Below the pieces are notes generated by a model, which was not told where the DNA came from, did not search any database, and was given only the letters and a program-made list of their open reading frames with translations. From the NCBI GenBank assembly GCA_002319815.1, contig DCFR01000025.1, forward strand, positions 1 to 30,635: a stretch of 30,635 nt of DNA. Reading direction: 5' to 3'. The translations under genes and the position numbers were made by a program. Within the stretch, counting starts at the first letter, position 1. Each line of letters begins with the position of its first letter. Origin of the DNA: Megamonas sp. UBA1799 (GTDB lineage Bacteria > Bacillota > Negativicutes > Selenomonadales > Selenomonadaceae). Shown here in pieces: positions 1 through 8,924 of the stretch.

Positions 1-1013
1 TTATAAACTTTTTCAGCAGCCTCGTATTCAGCATCCAACTTTTTCTGCATGATGTTTTCCGACAGAACGCTGAACACATCAAAAGGCGAACTGCGCCGCG
101 CATATGAACGATTAGCTGCCATCGCATCATAAATGTCCAAAATAACCAGGATCCGGCCAAAATCACTGATCTGTTCTTTTTTTAGCTGATGAGGATACCC
201 CGACCCGTCATTGCGTTCGTGATGCTGCAAAATGCCGGACAAAACTTCCGCCTCTCCCGCCAGCGGCCCCTGACACAGCATATCATAGCCGGATTGTGCA
301 TGGCGCTGGACAATCCGAAGTTCCGTATTCGAAAGTCGGCCCGGTTTATCGAGAATATCTTTGGAAACCCGCAGTTTTCCAGCATCATGCAGCAACCCGG
401 CCAAGATCAATTTCCGTTTTCGCTGTGACGGCCATTTTAGCCAGCTGCCCATCAAGCCGGCTAAAATGGCCACATGCAGACTGTGATGAATAAGATAGTC
501 ACCCTCACGCAGCATATTATGAATCTGAGTCACTGCCTTGACGCCATCACAAAGTTTCAGCACCTCACCGCTGGCAATCAGTGCCTGCACCGCTTCCATA
601 TTGACCTCAGCCAGATTGCCCCGCTGGGCAAAAATGGCCTGCATCCGGCGCATCACATCCATATAACAGTCAACATAAGCCATATCCAGCAAAATATCCT
701 GCTCCGGATTCGCTTTCACCGCTGCCGGCGGCAGCAAAACCGGCGGCAGGCTTCTGTCCGGTGCTGCCACCGGTTCGGAAATTACCGGCGGCGCGGTTTT
801 GGTTTCTGGCGGCGCTGTTTTTTCCACATAAACAGCCAGATGTTCCGGACGCTGAATCATAACTGAAACCAGCGCCCGTTCCCGCAGATTCTGGATTAGA
901 TAATCGGTCAGTACCGTGCCCTCTTCCACCAGGACCCGGCCATCGGCAGCATAAATCGCCTTGCTCAAAATCATCCCTGCCTGCAGATCCCGCATGGCAC
1001 ACCGTATATTCAT
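1..1013 (-). CDS. HD-GYP domain cyclic-di-GMP phosphodiesterase (3' end outside window)
   Basis: The minus-strand frame is open from the ATG at 1013 to the window edge (about 337 residues seen) with no stop, so the gene is cut by the edge, not broken. An AAGGAG-type ribosome site lies just upstream. The first ~140 residues are not recognised and include a Pro/Ala-rich stretch (about 80-115). The rest matches an HD-GYP domain: HHSLH near residue 175, LLHDAGK near 206, and HHERNDGSGYP near 263, which is the HHE plus RxDGxGYP signature of this family. HD-GYP enzymes hydrolyse the second messenger cyclic-di-GMP and so affect motility and surface growth. No signal peptide or membrane segment is seen, so a cytoplasmic enzyme is likely. 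It is separated from leuS by a terminator, so it is probably its own transcription unit. The target process cannot be told from here. Confidence 0.9.
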   Translation of the reverse strand, partial: MNIRCAMRDLQAGMILSKAIYAADGRVLVEEGTVLTDYLIQNLRERALVSVMIQRPEHLAVYVEKTAPPETKTAPPVISEPVAAPDRSLPPVLLPPAAVKANPEQDILLDMAYVDCYMDVMRRMQAIFAQRGNLAEVNMEAVQALIASGEVLKLCDGVKAVTQIHNMLREGDYLIHHSLHVAILAGLMGSWLKWPSQRKRKLILAGLLHDAGKLRVSKDILDKPGRLSNTELRIVQRHAQSGYDMLCQGPLAGEAEVLSGILQHHERNDGSGYPHQLKKEQISDFGRILVILDIYDAMAANRSYARRSSPFDVFSVLSENIMQKKLDAEYEAAEKVY

Positions 1014-1156
1014 TCCTCTCGCTCCTTGCTAAACCGCATTTTTAACCAAATTTAACCCGAATGTATACTGGCATATAGTATTAGACGTGCCGCGACCAAT
1101 CTCCTGCTTTTTATATAATTTACCGACAGAATAAAAAATGGCATTAACTAACTGCA

Positions 1157-1194
1157 CAAAAAAGAAGCCGCCATTTTTACCGGCAGCTTCTTTT
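1157..1194 (-). terminator. Rho-independent terminator of the glnS-leuS operon
   Basis: Read on the minus strand, a 9-bp stem (GAAGCUGCC with GGCGGCUUC, one U-G pair; arms at 1182-1190 and 1164-1172) is followed by a run of T. It lies 16 bases after the leuS stop. Confidence 0.85.
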
Positions 1195-1209
1195 CAACAC
1201 TCTCTGTTC

Positions 1210-3684
1210 TTATTTCACAACAATATTAACTAACTTCTTTGGCACCGCAATGACCTTGACAATTCCTTTGCCGGCAACCAGTTCCCGCACACGCGGATGC
1301 TCCAGAGCCGCCTGTTCCATTGCCTCGCGGTCCAGCGCGGCGTCAATGACCAGCTTGCCCCGGACCTTACCGTTGATCTGCAAAACAATCTCCACTTCAT
1401 CCTGTACCATCGCTGCCGGATCATACGCCGGCCATTGCTGCTGATGCACGCTTCCCTGTCCGGCAATATCGCTCCAAAGCTCTTCCGTAATATGCGGCGC
1501 AAACGGCGCCAGAATCTTAATCAGATCCAACGTAACCTCGCGCAATAAACCGGCGTTAATTTCCGGCTTATCCTGAAAAACATAAAAGGCATTGACTAGC
1601 TCCATAATGGAACTAATCGCCGTATTGAACATAAAGCGATCGCGGATATCTTCCGTTACCTTTTTAATCGTCACATGCAGAACCCGGCGCAGTTCCTTTT
1701 CTTCCTTCGTCAGCGCCTTGACATCATAGACATCCGGTGCATTTTTGACCGTAGCAGCAAATTGTCCAACGATACGCCATACCCGGTTCAAAAAGCGGAA
1801 TGCCCCCTCAACACCTTGATCGCTCCATTCCAAATCACGTTCCGGCGGAGCAGCAAACAAAATGAACAAACGGGCCGTATCCGCTCCATAGTGAGCGATG
1901 ATTTCTTCCGGTGAAATGACATTCCCCTTCGATTTGCTCATCTTGGAACCATCTTTGATGACCATTCCCTGCGTCAACAAATTCGTAAACGGCTCATCAA
2001 AACCGACCAAGCCGGCATCCCGCAGCACTTTAGTGAAAAAGCGTGAATAGAGCAAATGGAGAATGGCATGTTCAATACCACCGATATACTGATTCACCGG
2101 CGCCCAATAATTCACTTTGTCTTTGGCAAAAGGCATCGTCGCATTATCCGGGTCCGTATAGCGCATATAATACCAGGAAGAGCAGATAAACGTATCCATC
2201 GTATCCGTCTCACGTTTAGCCGGCCCGCCGCACTTTGGGCAGGTGCAGTTGACAAAATCGCTGCACTGCGCCAGCGGCGATACGGAGCCCTGCTCAAACT
2301 TCACATTCTCCGGCAATTTGACCGGCAGCTGCTCTTCCGGCACCAAGACCTCACCGCAGTGCGGGCAGTAAACAACCGGAATCGGCGCGCCCCAATAACG
2401 CTGCCGGGAAATCAGCCAATCGCGCAGCCGGTAATTCACCTTGCGCTGGCCGATATTATGATCCACAATCCACTGAATAATCGCGCCCTTGGCTTTTTCG
2501 GAATCCATCCCGGTAAATGCGCCGGAATTTACCAACACGCCGGGATCGACATACGCATTATCCATCGTGTCCAGCGACAATGTCCCCTCGGGATTATTTA
2601 CAACCAGAATTTTTTCCAGACCATACTTCGCGGCAAACATCCAGTCGCGTTCATCATGCGTTGGAACGCCCATAACAGCGCCCGTGCCATACTCGTAAAG
2701 CACATAGTTCGTAATCCAGATCGGCACCCGCTTGCCGTTAAATGGATTGACCGCATATGCGCCCGTGAACATTCCCTTTTTCTCTGAATCCGCCGATGTC
2801 CGTTCCAGCTCGCTCATATTACGCGTCTCGTCCATAAAAGCACGAATCTCCGCCTCGTTCTCACGACCCTGGATCAATTTTTCTACCAACGGATGTTCAA
2901 CGGCCAGCACCACATAAGTCACGCCAAAAACGGTATGCGGACAGGTTGTATAAACCGGAATCTTCTCCTGGAAATCCGGCACATCAAAGCTAAACTCTGC
3001 GCCTTCGCTGCGGCCGATCCAATTTTCCTGCATGGTCTTGACTCGATCCGGCCAACCCTTGAGCAGATCCAAATCCTTTAAAAGCTCATCGGCATAATCG
3101 GTAATTTTCAAGAACCACTGCGACAAATCCTTTTTCCTTACATCGGAATCGCAGCGCCAGCATTTTCCATCAATGACCTGTTCATTCGCCAATACCGTAC
3201 CGCAGGTATCGCACCAGTTCACCGAAGCTTTTTTCTTATAAGCCAGCCCGCGCCGGTAAAAAAGCTCAAACATCCATTGCGTCCAACGATAATACTCCGG
3301 CCGGCAGGTCTCCACTTCGCGGTCCCAATCGTAAGACAGTCCCATTTCTCGCTGTTGACGCTTCATATTATCAATATTGGAATACGTCCAGTCCGAGGGC
3401 TTTACGCCATGCTTGATCGCCGCATTTTCCGCCGGCATGCCAAATGCATCAAATCCCATCGGATGCAGAACATTGAATCCCTCCATGGTCTTATAACGCG
3501 CCAAGACATCGCCAATGGAATAGTTCCGCACATGCCCCATATGAAGATTGCCGGACGGATATGGAAACATTTCCAGTACATAATACTTTTTACGCTCCGG
3601 ATTCATTTCCGTCTTATATATTTTTTCGTCTGCCCATTTCTGCTGCCACTTTTTCTCAATTTCATGCGGCGAATATTTTTCCAT
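1210..3684 (-). CDS. leuS: Leucyl-tRNA synthetase
   Basis: This class I synthetase charges tRNA-Leu with leucine. The 824-residue length is usual for bacterial LeuRS. The HIGH motif is HMGH at residues 48-51 and KMSKS is at 581-585. A zinc-ribbon-like insertion has Cys158, 161, 175 and 178, and a second Cys cluster (YCPHC ... CPKCG) lies in the middle of the protein. The CP1 editing domain ends in GTGAVMGVPTHDERD, where most LeuRS have PAHDERD; the editing Asp is kept and Ala is replaced by Thr. The ATG at 3684 has GGGGAGGAA upstream. It is the last gene of an operon after glnS and a small gene (48-base gap). No T-box leader fits in the gap, unlike many Firmicute leuS genes. Confidence 0.98.
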   Translation of the reverse strand: MEKYSPHEIEKKWQQKWADEKIYKTEMNPERKKYYVLEMFPYPSGNLHMGHVRNYSIGDVLARYKTMEGFNVLHPMGFDAFGMPAENAAIKHGVKPSDWTYSNIDNMKRQQREMGLSYDWDREVETCRPEYYRWTQWMFELFYRRGLAYKKKASVNWCDTCGTVLANEQVIDGKCWRCDSDVRKKDLSQWFLKITDYADELLKDLDLLKGWPDRVKTMQENWIGRSEGAEFSFDVPDFQEKIPVYTTCPHTVFGVTYVVLAVEHPLVEKLIQGRENEAEIRAFMDETRNMSELERTSADSEKKGMFTGAYAVNPFNGKRVPIWITNYVLYEYGTGAVMGVPTHDERDWMFAAKYGLEKILVVNNPEGTLSLDTMDNAYVDPGVLVNSGAFTGMDSEKAKGAIIQWIVDHNIGQRKVNYRLRDWLISRQRYWGAPIPVVYCPHCGEVLVPEEQLPVKLPENVKFEQGSVSPLAQCSDFVNCTCPKCGGPAKRETDTMDTFICSSWYYMRYTDPDNATMPFAKDKVNYWAPVNQYIGGIEHAILHLLYSRFFTKVLRDAGLVGFDEPFTNLLTQGMVIKDGSKMSKSKGNVISPEEIIAHYGADTARLFILFAAPPERDLEWSDQGVEGAFRFLNRVWRIVGQFAATVKNAPDVYDVKALTKEEKELRRVLHVTIKKVTEDIRDRFMFNTAISSIMELVNAFYVFQDKPEINAGLLREVTLDLIKILAPFAPHITEELWSDIAGQGSVHQQQWPAYDPAAMVQDEVEIVLQINGKVRGKLVIDAALDREAMEQAALEHPRVRELVAGKGIVKVIAVPKKLVNIVVK

Positions 3685-3732
3685 GCCAAATTCCTCCCCG
3701 GACCGGAAGCCCTCATCGCCCGGCCCTGCCTT

Positions 3733-4041
3733 TTATTTTTTCGCTTCTACCGGCGAAAGAACGATATTTTTTCCTTCCCGCCGGAGATGTATATGATAAT
3801 CCCGAATGCCCTCCTGGTAAAGATCCACTTTCAATTTCAAAAGCATCTTGCCCAGTTTGTCGATAACATCCGGCGTCAGATAAGCCAGATGAATGTCCTG
3901 CGCTGTTTGGCGTACGACGGCCGGATGCTTCTTTTTATTTTCCGCTTCGTCAGCCGCTAGAAACATAGACTCCATCGTCACCGTTTCCGTATACCCCTGC
4001 ACCATATCTTTATCCGATAAATTTTTTGCTATTTTTGCCAT
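3733..4041 (-). CDS. Small protein of unknown function between glnS and leuS
   Basis: This 102-residue protein is not recognised. It is hydrophilic, mixed alpha/beta in appearance, with many charged residues (a KKK run near the middle, Arg/Lys-rich end) and no signal peptide or membrane segment, so it is probably cytoplasmic. The ATG at 4041 lies 5 bases after the glnS stop and its ribosome site (AAAGGGG) is inside the last codons of glnS, which means the two are translated together. The gap to leuS is 48 bases. The tight packing between two tRNA synthetases supports a real gene and suggests, but does not show, a role linked to translation. Confidence 0.8.
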   Translation of the reverse strand: MAKIAKNLSDKDMVQGYTETVTMESMFLAADEAENKKKHPAVVRQTAQDIHLAYLTPDVIDKLGKMLLKLKVDLYQEGIRDYHIHLRREGKNIVLSPVEAKK

Positions 4042-4046
4042 TCTGC

Positions 4047-5723
4047 TTACCCCTTTTGTGCCTTAGCCCAAGAATCGCGCAAACCTACCACCTGATTAAA
4101 CACCAGATGGTCCGGCGTTGTATCCTTGTCTACACAGAAATAACCTTCCCGAAGGAACTGATAATGTGTACCCGCCGCAGTCCAGCGCACAGCCGGCTCG
4201 ATCAGTGCATCTTGAATCACGGTAAGAGACTTCGGATTGAGCGCCGACAAAAAATCATCCGCCACTTCGCCATCGGTATCCGTGGTCAGTAAATAATCAT
4301 ACAAACGAACTTCCGCCGGAAGTGCCGACGACGCCTCCACCCAATGCAGGGTTCCCTTGATCTTGCGGCTGGCCGTCGCACCGCCGGCCTTGGATTCCGG
4401 ATCATACGTACAATGCAGCTCCTGAATCTGACCCGCCGCATCGCGCACAACTTCTTCACACTTAATGATATAGGCATGTTTGAGCCGAACTTCGCCGCCC
4501 GGTTTCAAACGGAAAAACTTTTTTGGAGGATCTTCCATGAAGTCCGCCTGATCAATATAAAGCTCGCGGCCGAAAGGCACATAATGATGCCCGCCGCGCG
4601 TCGGATGGTTTTCCGCCAGCAGATGCTCTGTCTTCCCGACCGGATAATTCGTCAGCACGACCTTCAACGGATGCAGAACTGCCATCACCCGGTCGGCGTT
4701 GACATTGAGATCCTCACGCACACAATGTTCCAAAATAGCCACATCAACCAGGCTATTGCTCTTGGCTATGCCGATGCGTTCACAAAAATCGCGAATGGAA
4801 GCGGCGGTATAACCACGCCGGCGCAGACCGGAAATCGTTGGCATCCGCGGATCATCCCAGCCGGAAACATAACCGCCCTCCACAAGCTGCCGCAATTTGC
4901 GCTTGCTCATAACTGTATTGGTCAGATTGAGCCGGGCAAATTCAATCTGCCGAGGACGGGTTGTCGGATCAAAGCCCAGCGAATCAAGCAGCCAGTCATA
5001 TAGAGGACGGTGGTCCTCAAACTCCAGCGTGCAGACAGAATGCGTGATGCCTTCAATCGCATCCGACAGCGGATGAGCAAAATCATACATGGGATAAATA
5101 CACCACTCATCGCCCGTGCGATGGTGGCTGGTATGAGAAATACGATAAATAACCGGATCCCGCATGGTAATGTTAGGAGAAGCCATATCAATCTTCGCCC
5201 GCAGCACATGGCTTCCATCGGGAAATTCTCCCTGTTTCATGCGTGCAAAAAGATCCAGATTCTCATTTAGACTGCGATTCCGATAAGGACTTTCTTTGCC
5301 TGGTTCCGTCAGAGTACCGCGGTACGCGCGGATCTGCTCTGCAGAAAGGTCGCACACATAAGCTTTGCCGCGCCGGATCAGCTCCACGGCATATTCGTAC
5401 AACTGGGGAAAATAATTCGATGCATAAAACTTACGGTCTTCCCAGCTGAATCCCAACCATTTCACATCTTCCTGAATGGAATCCACATATTCGACATCTT
5501 CCTTCGTCGGATTCGTATCGTCGAAACGCAGATTACACTTGCCGCCATTCGCCAGTGCCAGGCCAAAATTCAGGCATATGGATTTTGCATGGCCAATATG
5601 TAAATACCCATTTGGCTCCGGCGGGAAACGCGTATGAATTCCCTCTGTATATTTGCCATTTTTCAGGTCTTCATCAATCGCATTTTGTACAAAATTAGAA
5701 GGCGGTGTCAAATTTTCTGCCAT
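4047..5723 (-). CDS. glnS: Glutaminyl-tRNA synthetase
   Basis: This enzyme charges tRNA-Gln directly with glutamine. The 558-residue length fits bacterial GlnRS. The catalytic motifs are PPEPNGYLHIGH (HIGH at 42-45) and the KMSKS equivalent VMSKRKL (Met272-Ser273-Lys274-Arg275). GlnRS-typical stretches such as RFDDTNP, GDEWCIYPMYDFAHPLSDA and the C-terminal anticodon-binding beta-barrels are intact, so GltX is unlikely. The ATG at 5723 follows AAAAAAGGAGACATAAATT. It is the first gene of the glnS-unknown-leuS operon; 101 bases separate it from the gene upstream. Many Firmicutes lack glnS and make Gln-tRNA by the GatCAB route, so direct charging is worth noting here. Confidence 0.97.
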   Translation of the reverse strand: MAENLTPPSNFVQNAIDEDLKNGKYTEGIHTRFPPEPNGYLHIGHAKSICLNFGLALANGGKCNLRFDDTNPTKEDVEYVDSIQEDVKWLGFSWEDRKFYASNYFPQLYEYAVELIRRGKAYVCDLSAEQIRAYRGTLTEPGKESPYRNRSLNENLDLFARMKQGEFPDGSHVLRAKIDMASPNITMRDPVIYRISHTSHHRTGDEWCIYPMYDFAHPLSDAIEGITHSVCTLEFEDHRPLYDWLLDSLGFDPTTRPRQIEFARLNLTNTVMSKRKLRQLVEGGYVSGWDDPRMPTISGLRRRGYTAASIRDFCERIGIAKSNSLVDVAILEHCVREDLNVNADRVMAVLHPLKVVLTNYPVGKTEHLLAENHPTRGGHHYVPFGRELYIDQADFMEDPPKKFFRLKPGGEVRLKHAYIIKCEEVVRDAAGQIQELHCTYDPESKAGGATASRKIKGTLHWVEASSALPAEVRLYDYLLTTDTDGEVADDFLSALNPKSLTVIQDALIEPAVRWTAAGTHYQFLREGYFCVDKDTTPDHLVFNQVVGLRDSWAKAQKG

Positions 5724-5824
5724 AATTTATGTCTCCTTTTTTCTCTGGATCAAATTCACTAAAGTCAATCATAACTTATTTATATTCGCGTTAAAAAGAC
5801 AAGATTCCTGCCTTAACGCCGGAT

Positions 5825-6598
5825 TCATGCAAAATTTACCCTATCCGTCGCCGCACACTTATCAGCCAGATAGTCCCGCAGATGCTTGATGCCGGCAGCC
5901 AGCAGTTCATCCTCCGGCAGACAGGCAATAATCTTATCGACATAGCCGCGAGCAACGATACGCTGCAGTGTCCAGCTGAAATTCACATCATAAAGCCACA
6001 TCAGACGTACCAGTTTGCGGTCATCCTGCGTCCGGATCTGTGTGTAGTCACACTGCCGGGCTGCCAGAAATTGTTCCAGAAAATGCGGACTGAACCCGCT
6101 GCCGTCGGAAGGCGCGATATAAGGCTCCAGTACCCGATAGATATCCAGTTTATCCGCATCGCGCAGCAAGCGGGCAAAAAGCAGCCCCTGCGCATCCTGT
6201 GTCGGCGCTATCGCTTTTTTATTATGATTCTGTATCGCAAAGCACAGCCACTCCCGATCTTGTCTGGAAAGCTCCCGCAGCAGCGGCATATCCTGCAAGA
6301 CCTTCCAGCCCAGCGCCGCGTGATCTTCCGACAGGGCATCATTAAACGTCTGATAAAGTGTAAACTGCCGAAACCGGCCCACATCATGCAGCAGTCCCAT
6401 GATCTCCGCCAGCGTCACATCATGCGCCGACAAGCCCAAATGCTCTGCCAACGCCCGGCTGATTTTTTTTACACAGCCGGTATGCTTCTGCTTGATGAGA
6501 ATCGCCTGCTGAATCACTGTATCATCCGTATAAAAAGACGTCATATACGCTTCCATCCAAGAATCCAGCTGCTGCAGTAAATCTTTCATATCCGCCAT
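5825..6598 (-). CDS. HD-domain phosphohydrolase
   Basis: This 257-residue protein has the HD metal-binding pattern: a His near residue 39 (KHTGCV), the HD pair in GLLHDVGRFRQ (about 68-78), a further His in QNHNKK, and the Asp in RDADKLDIYR. HD-domain proteins are metal-dependent phosphohydrolases, often acting on nucleotides. The substrate is not evident. There is no signal peptide, so it is likely cytoplasmic. Its ATG at 6598 lies only 2 bases after the niaR stop, so it is in the same transcript and probably coupled to it. That pairing suggests a link to niacin or NAD metabolism, but this is inference only. It is not an HD-GYP protein, since the GYP signature is missing. Confidence 0.85.
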   Translation of the reverse strand: MADMKDLLQQLDSWMEAYMTSFYTDDTVIQQAILIKQKHTGCVKKISRALAEHLGLSAHDVTLAEIMGLLHDVGRFRQFTLYQTFNDALSEDHAALGWKVLQDMPLLRELSRQDREWLCFAIQNHNKKAIAPTQDAQGLLFARLLRDADKLDIYRVLEPYIAPSDGSGFSPHFLEQFLAARQCDYTQIRTQDDRKLVRLMWLYDVNFSWTLQRIVARGYVDKIIACLPEDELLAAGIKHLRDYLADKCAATDRVNFA

Positions 6599-6600
6599 AC

Positions 6601-7125
6601 TCAGGACTCCTCCGCTAAAATTCCCTGTCGCTTCAATTCCTGCCGAATCCGCTCCAACGTCATTGTATCCGGAACTTCCAAAGTATGCAGATGCACACCA
6701 CCTGTTATTAGCAGCAGCGGACTGGCCTTGCAGGCCGCCATCTTTTGCAGGAACATCGCCACATCATGACGCGTGGCCAGCATCAAATCGCCGCGCAGTT
6801 CCCCATACAAAGGATGCTCGACAATAACATCGCGGACAAAGCCACCATAATCGACAATCGTCTCCAGTTCCGTCTTCAGGCCGACAACATCATGTCGACA
6901 GGCAATCGTTGCCATAATCCCCTTGTCTGTCACCTTCGGGGAAGGAATGATATAGCCGCGCGGCGTAGCGTAGATATTTTTTCCCATCGCCCGGATAATC
7001 CCGATATCCCCAACGATGATCTGCCGGCTGACCGCAAACTCACGGGCAAGGAAGGACCCCGTAAGTGGTTTGTCTGTATGCTCCAGCCGCTCCAAAAGCT
7101 GTTTTCGACGTTCTTCCGTATTCAT
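6601..7125 (-). CDS. niaR: NiaR-family niacin-responsive transcriptional repressor (HTH plus 3H domain)
   Basis: The protein (174 residues from the chosen start) has an N-terminal winged-helix HTH (about 5-55) and a C-terminal 3H domain. The conserved histidines are seen in ACRHDVVGL, VEHPLYGEL, ATRHDVAMF and GGVHLHTLE. In known members the 3H domain binds a metal and senses niacin, repressing NAD synthesis and niacin uptake genes. Two ATGs are possible: the one at 7134 directly touches the GAGGGG ribosome site (7135-7140) with no spacing, while the one at 7125 (MNTEER) is 9 bases from it. The second is therefore chosen. A promoter is visible at 7161-7189. The likely target in this window is the NiaP-like transporter at 24090-25430. 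Confidence 0.88.
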   Translation of the reverse strand: MNTEERRKQLLERLEHTDKPLTGSFLAREFAVSRQIIVGDIGIIRAMGKNIYATPRGYIIPSPKVTDKGIMATIACRHDVVGLKTELETIVDYGGFVRDVIVEHPLYGELRGDLMLATRHDVAMFLQKMAACKASPLLLITGGVHLHTLEVPDTMTLERIRQELKRQGILAEES

Positions 7126-7160
7126 AAACAACATCCCCTCTGCATACCAGTCACTATACT

Positions 7161-7189
7161 ATTGTAAATACATCAGCAAAAAAATGCAA
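7161..7189 (-). promoter_or_regulatory. Sigma-A type promoter for niaR and the HD gene
   Basis: On the minus strand: TTGCAT (7184-7189), a 17-base spacer, TACAAT (7161-7166). The predicted start of RNA is about 25-30 bases before the niaR ATG. No clear NiaR-type inverted repeat was seen here. Confidence 0.55.
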
Positions 7190-7190
7190 C

Positions 7191-7214
7191 AAAAAAGCCG
7201 CAAACCAGCGGCTT
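7191..7214 (-). terminator. Rho-independent terminator after the tRNA cluster
   Basis: On the minus strand a 7-bp stem (AAGCCGC / GCGGCTT, arms 7208-7214 and 7195-7201, loop 6) is followed by a T run. It lies 11 bases after the 3' end of tRNA-Val and just upstream of the niaR promoter. Confidence 0.85.
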
Positions 7215-7225
7215 AAAAGACAAAA

Positions 7226-7301
<76 letters not shown>

Positions 7302-7371
7302 GAATATATAACGCCGCTGTCTCCCTAAAGAAACGCTGCGGCGCCACGCAGCCGAAGCCGCGGAAGTATCT

Positions 7372-7446
7372 TGGTGACGCGTATGGGATTCGGACCCATG
7401 AAGCCGCCGTGAAAGGGCGGTGTCTTAACCACTTGACCAACGCGCC
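7372..7446 (-). tRNA. tRNA-Glu (anticodon TTC)
   Basis: The minus strand gives a full cloverleaf beginning GGCGCGTTGGTC, anticodon loop CTTTCAC (TTC), T loop GTCCGAATCCC, and encoded CCA. The second acceptor pair is a G-T wobble. A 70-base spacer separates it from tRNA-Val; only 1 base separates it from tRNA-Asn. Confidence 0.96.
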
Positions 7447-7447
7447 A

Positions 7448-7523
7448 TGGCTCCTTGAACTGGACTCGAACCAGTGACCACTCGATTAACAGTCGAGGGC
7501 TCTACCAACTGAGCTATCAAGGA
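7448..7523 (-). tRNA. tRNA-Asn (anticodon GTT)
   Basis: The minus strand gives acceptor TCCTTGA pairing with TCAAGGA, anticodon loop CTGTTAA (GTT), T loop GGTTCGAGTCC, discriminator G, and encoded CCA. It is the first tRNA of the cluster. Confidence 0.97.
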
Positions 7524-7578
7524 ATAACACTGTCATCTGTTCTGGATGGCAAGCAGCACTGTTAGCGCTGCAAAAATT

Positions 7579-7607
7579 ATTATAGGCTATTTCATAATAA
7601 AAAGCAA
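7579..7607 (-). promoter_or_regulatory. Strong sigma-A promoter of the tRNA cluster
   Basis: On the minus strand: TTGCTT (7602-7607), a 17-base spacer, TATAAT (7579-7584). The predicted start of RNA is near 7572, about 50 bases before tRNA-Asn. Confidence 0.75.
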
Positions 7608-7639
7608 GGACTTTTTAAAAAAAAGCTTAAAAAACTTTT

Positions 7640-8854
7640 TTATTCCTTTTCCAAATCCTTAATCATGCAGCACTTCTTATACTTTTTCCCACTGCCGCAC
7701 GGGCAAGGATCATTACGGCCCACCCGGCCGGCCCGGCGCGGAGTAAACGGAATCACCTTACCGCGCCGTTTATCAGCAACCGGCAAATGACCGGACATCA
7801 GTTCGCCGGGAGTATGCCCCTTCAAGGTCCACAAGCGCAGCGTGTTATGAAATGCCGTCAGCAAAGCAGCCAGATCCGTACTGTTATCATCTTTCTGCAA
7901 TACATCCAGAGAATCCAGATATTTCACAACATCCTTCATTTGTCCGCAGTTTTGCAGCAAAATTGTAATTTCGCCGACAATTTCCGCCGCCCGCAGCACA
8001 TTAAATTCATATTTCTGCATCAAAAACTGTGCTAAAGATTTATAAGAATCACTGGCCTCGATGTAGTTTTCTTCACCGGCATCATAAACTTTATCATAGG
8101 CAATATCAGCAAAGCCAACACCCAGTTTCTGCTGTACCGCCAAGATTTTATTCACATCGATTACCGTATAATAATACGCCACCCGTTCTGCCGTCACAAT
8201 ATTATGCTGCCAGCAGGAACCATTCAGCATTACGCCCATAAAATCAACAAATTTAAAGGTATCATCGTCCTGTTCCAGATATTTTTTGACCATGGCAAAA
8301 AGCTGGTCATAATCCAGCGCGCCATAATAAAACAAGAGACCGGACGCCAGACGCAGCACATCCGTATTGAACTCAACTGCTTTCTTAAAAGTGCCGCTGT
8401 CCAGTTTTTTAAACTCAGCCATAACTTCTTCCGGCATATACCAGGCCAATTTTCCTCCGGAAGCGCCGCTGGAAAGGATACCGATACTCTGAAAATAATC
8501 CAGCCGCATCTCATCGGCACGAAACTCCGTAGAAATACCGTCCTGCTTGGCCAGATGTTCAAATGCCTGATACTGCTCATCCAGTAAAGAAACAAACCAA
8601 GAACCGGCAAACTGCACAATCGCCGGAACCAGCTTTTCAATCAGCTCCGCCTTTTTGAGCGTACTGGTTCCCGATAAACCAATATTATACCGTATATCAT
8701 CCAGTTCCTGCCGGGTCATTCCCAACAGCGCGTTCGCCAGCGTTCTTTCCGCCGGTACCTCACGGCGCATCAGCTGCTTTTTGCGCTTTGCAGTCTCTTC
8801 CTTCAAAAGCTTGTCCATTTCCTGTATTGCCTTGTCGGTCTCTGTCTTATCCAT
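7640..8854 (-). CDS. SEC-C motif zinc-binding protein of unknown function
   Basis: This 404-residue protein ends in a SEC-C motif: Cys384, Cys386, Cys395 and Cys396 in GRNDPCPCGSGKKYKKCC. The motif binds zinc, as at the C-terminus of SecA, and is found in many otherwise unrelated proteins. Residues about 38-80 (LANALLGMTRQELDDIR ... LKKAELIEKL) look like a SAP/Rho-N-like helical module. The rest is mainly helical and not recognised. No signal peptide is seen, so it is probably cytoplasmic. It has its own likely promoter at 8925-8954. A weak A/T-rich hairpin overlaps the stop and might end the transcript. It is not SecA: it is too short and has no ATPase motifs. Confidence 0.85.
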   Translation of the reverse strand: MDKTETDKAIQEMDKLLKEETAKRKKQLMRREVPAERTLANALLGMTRQELDDIRYNIGLSGTSTLKKAELIEKLVPAIVQFAGSWFVSLLDEQYQAFEHLAKQDGISTEFRADEMRLDYFQSIGILSSGASGGKLAWYMPEEVMAEFKKLDSGTFKKAVEFNTDVLRLASGLLFYYGALDYDQLFAMVKKYLEQDDDTFKFVDFMGVMLNGSCWQHNIVTAERVAYYYTVIDVNKILAVQQKLGVGFADIAYDKVYDAGEENYIEASDSYKSLAQFLMQKYEFNVLRAAEIVGEITILLQNCGQMKDVVKYLDSLDVLQKDDNSTDLAALLTAFHNTLRLWTLKGHTPGELMSGHLPVADKRRGKVIPFTPRRAGRVGRNDPCPCGSGKKYKKCCMIKDLEKE

Positions 8855-8924
8855 TCAACTGCCCCACCTTTATACACATCAGCCAGCTTATTCCAACAAG
8901 CCCGGCCGACGCAAATTCTTAGTT

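Noticed and set aside
670..1002. A 110-residue minus-strand frame at the left end
   Set aside because: It is Gly/Ala/Ser rich and out of frame with the HD-GYP gene, whose motifs are found in the other frame.
2056..2787. A 243-residue plus-strand open frame inside leuS
   Set aside because: It has the composition of a shadow frame (Arg, His and Ile rich) and no ribosome site. leuS is certain.
3684..3732. T-box leader before leuS
   Set aside because: The gap is only 48 bases and the gene is co-transcribed with glnS. There is no room or T-box core sequence.
7302..7371. A further tRNA or small RNA in the 70-base spacer between tRNA-Glu and tRNA-Val
   Set aside because: A small hairpin (CTGCGGCGCCACGCAG) exists, but there is no cloverleaf or promoter.
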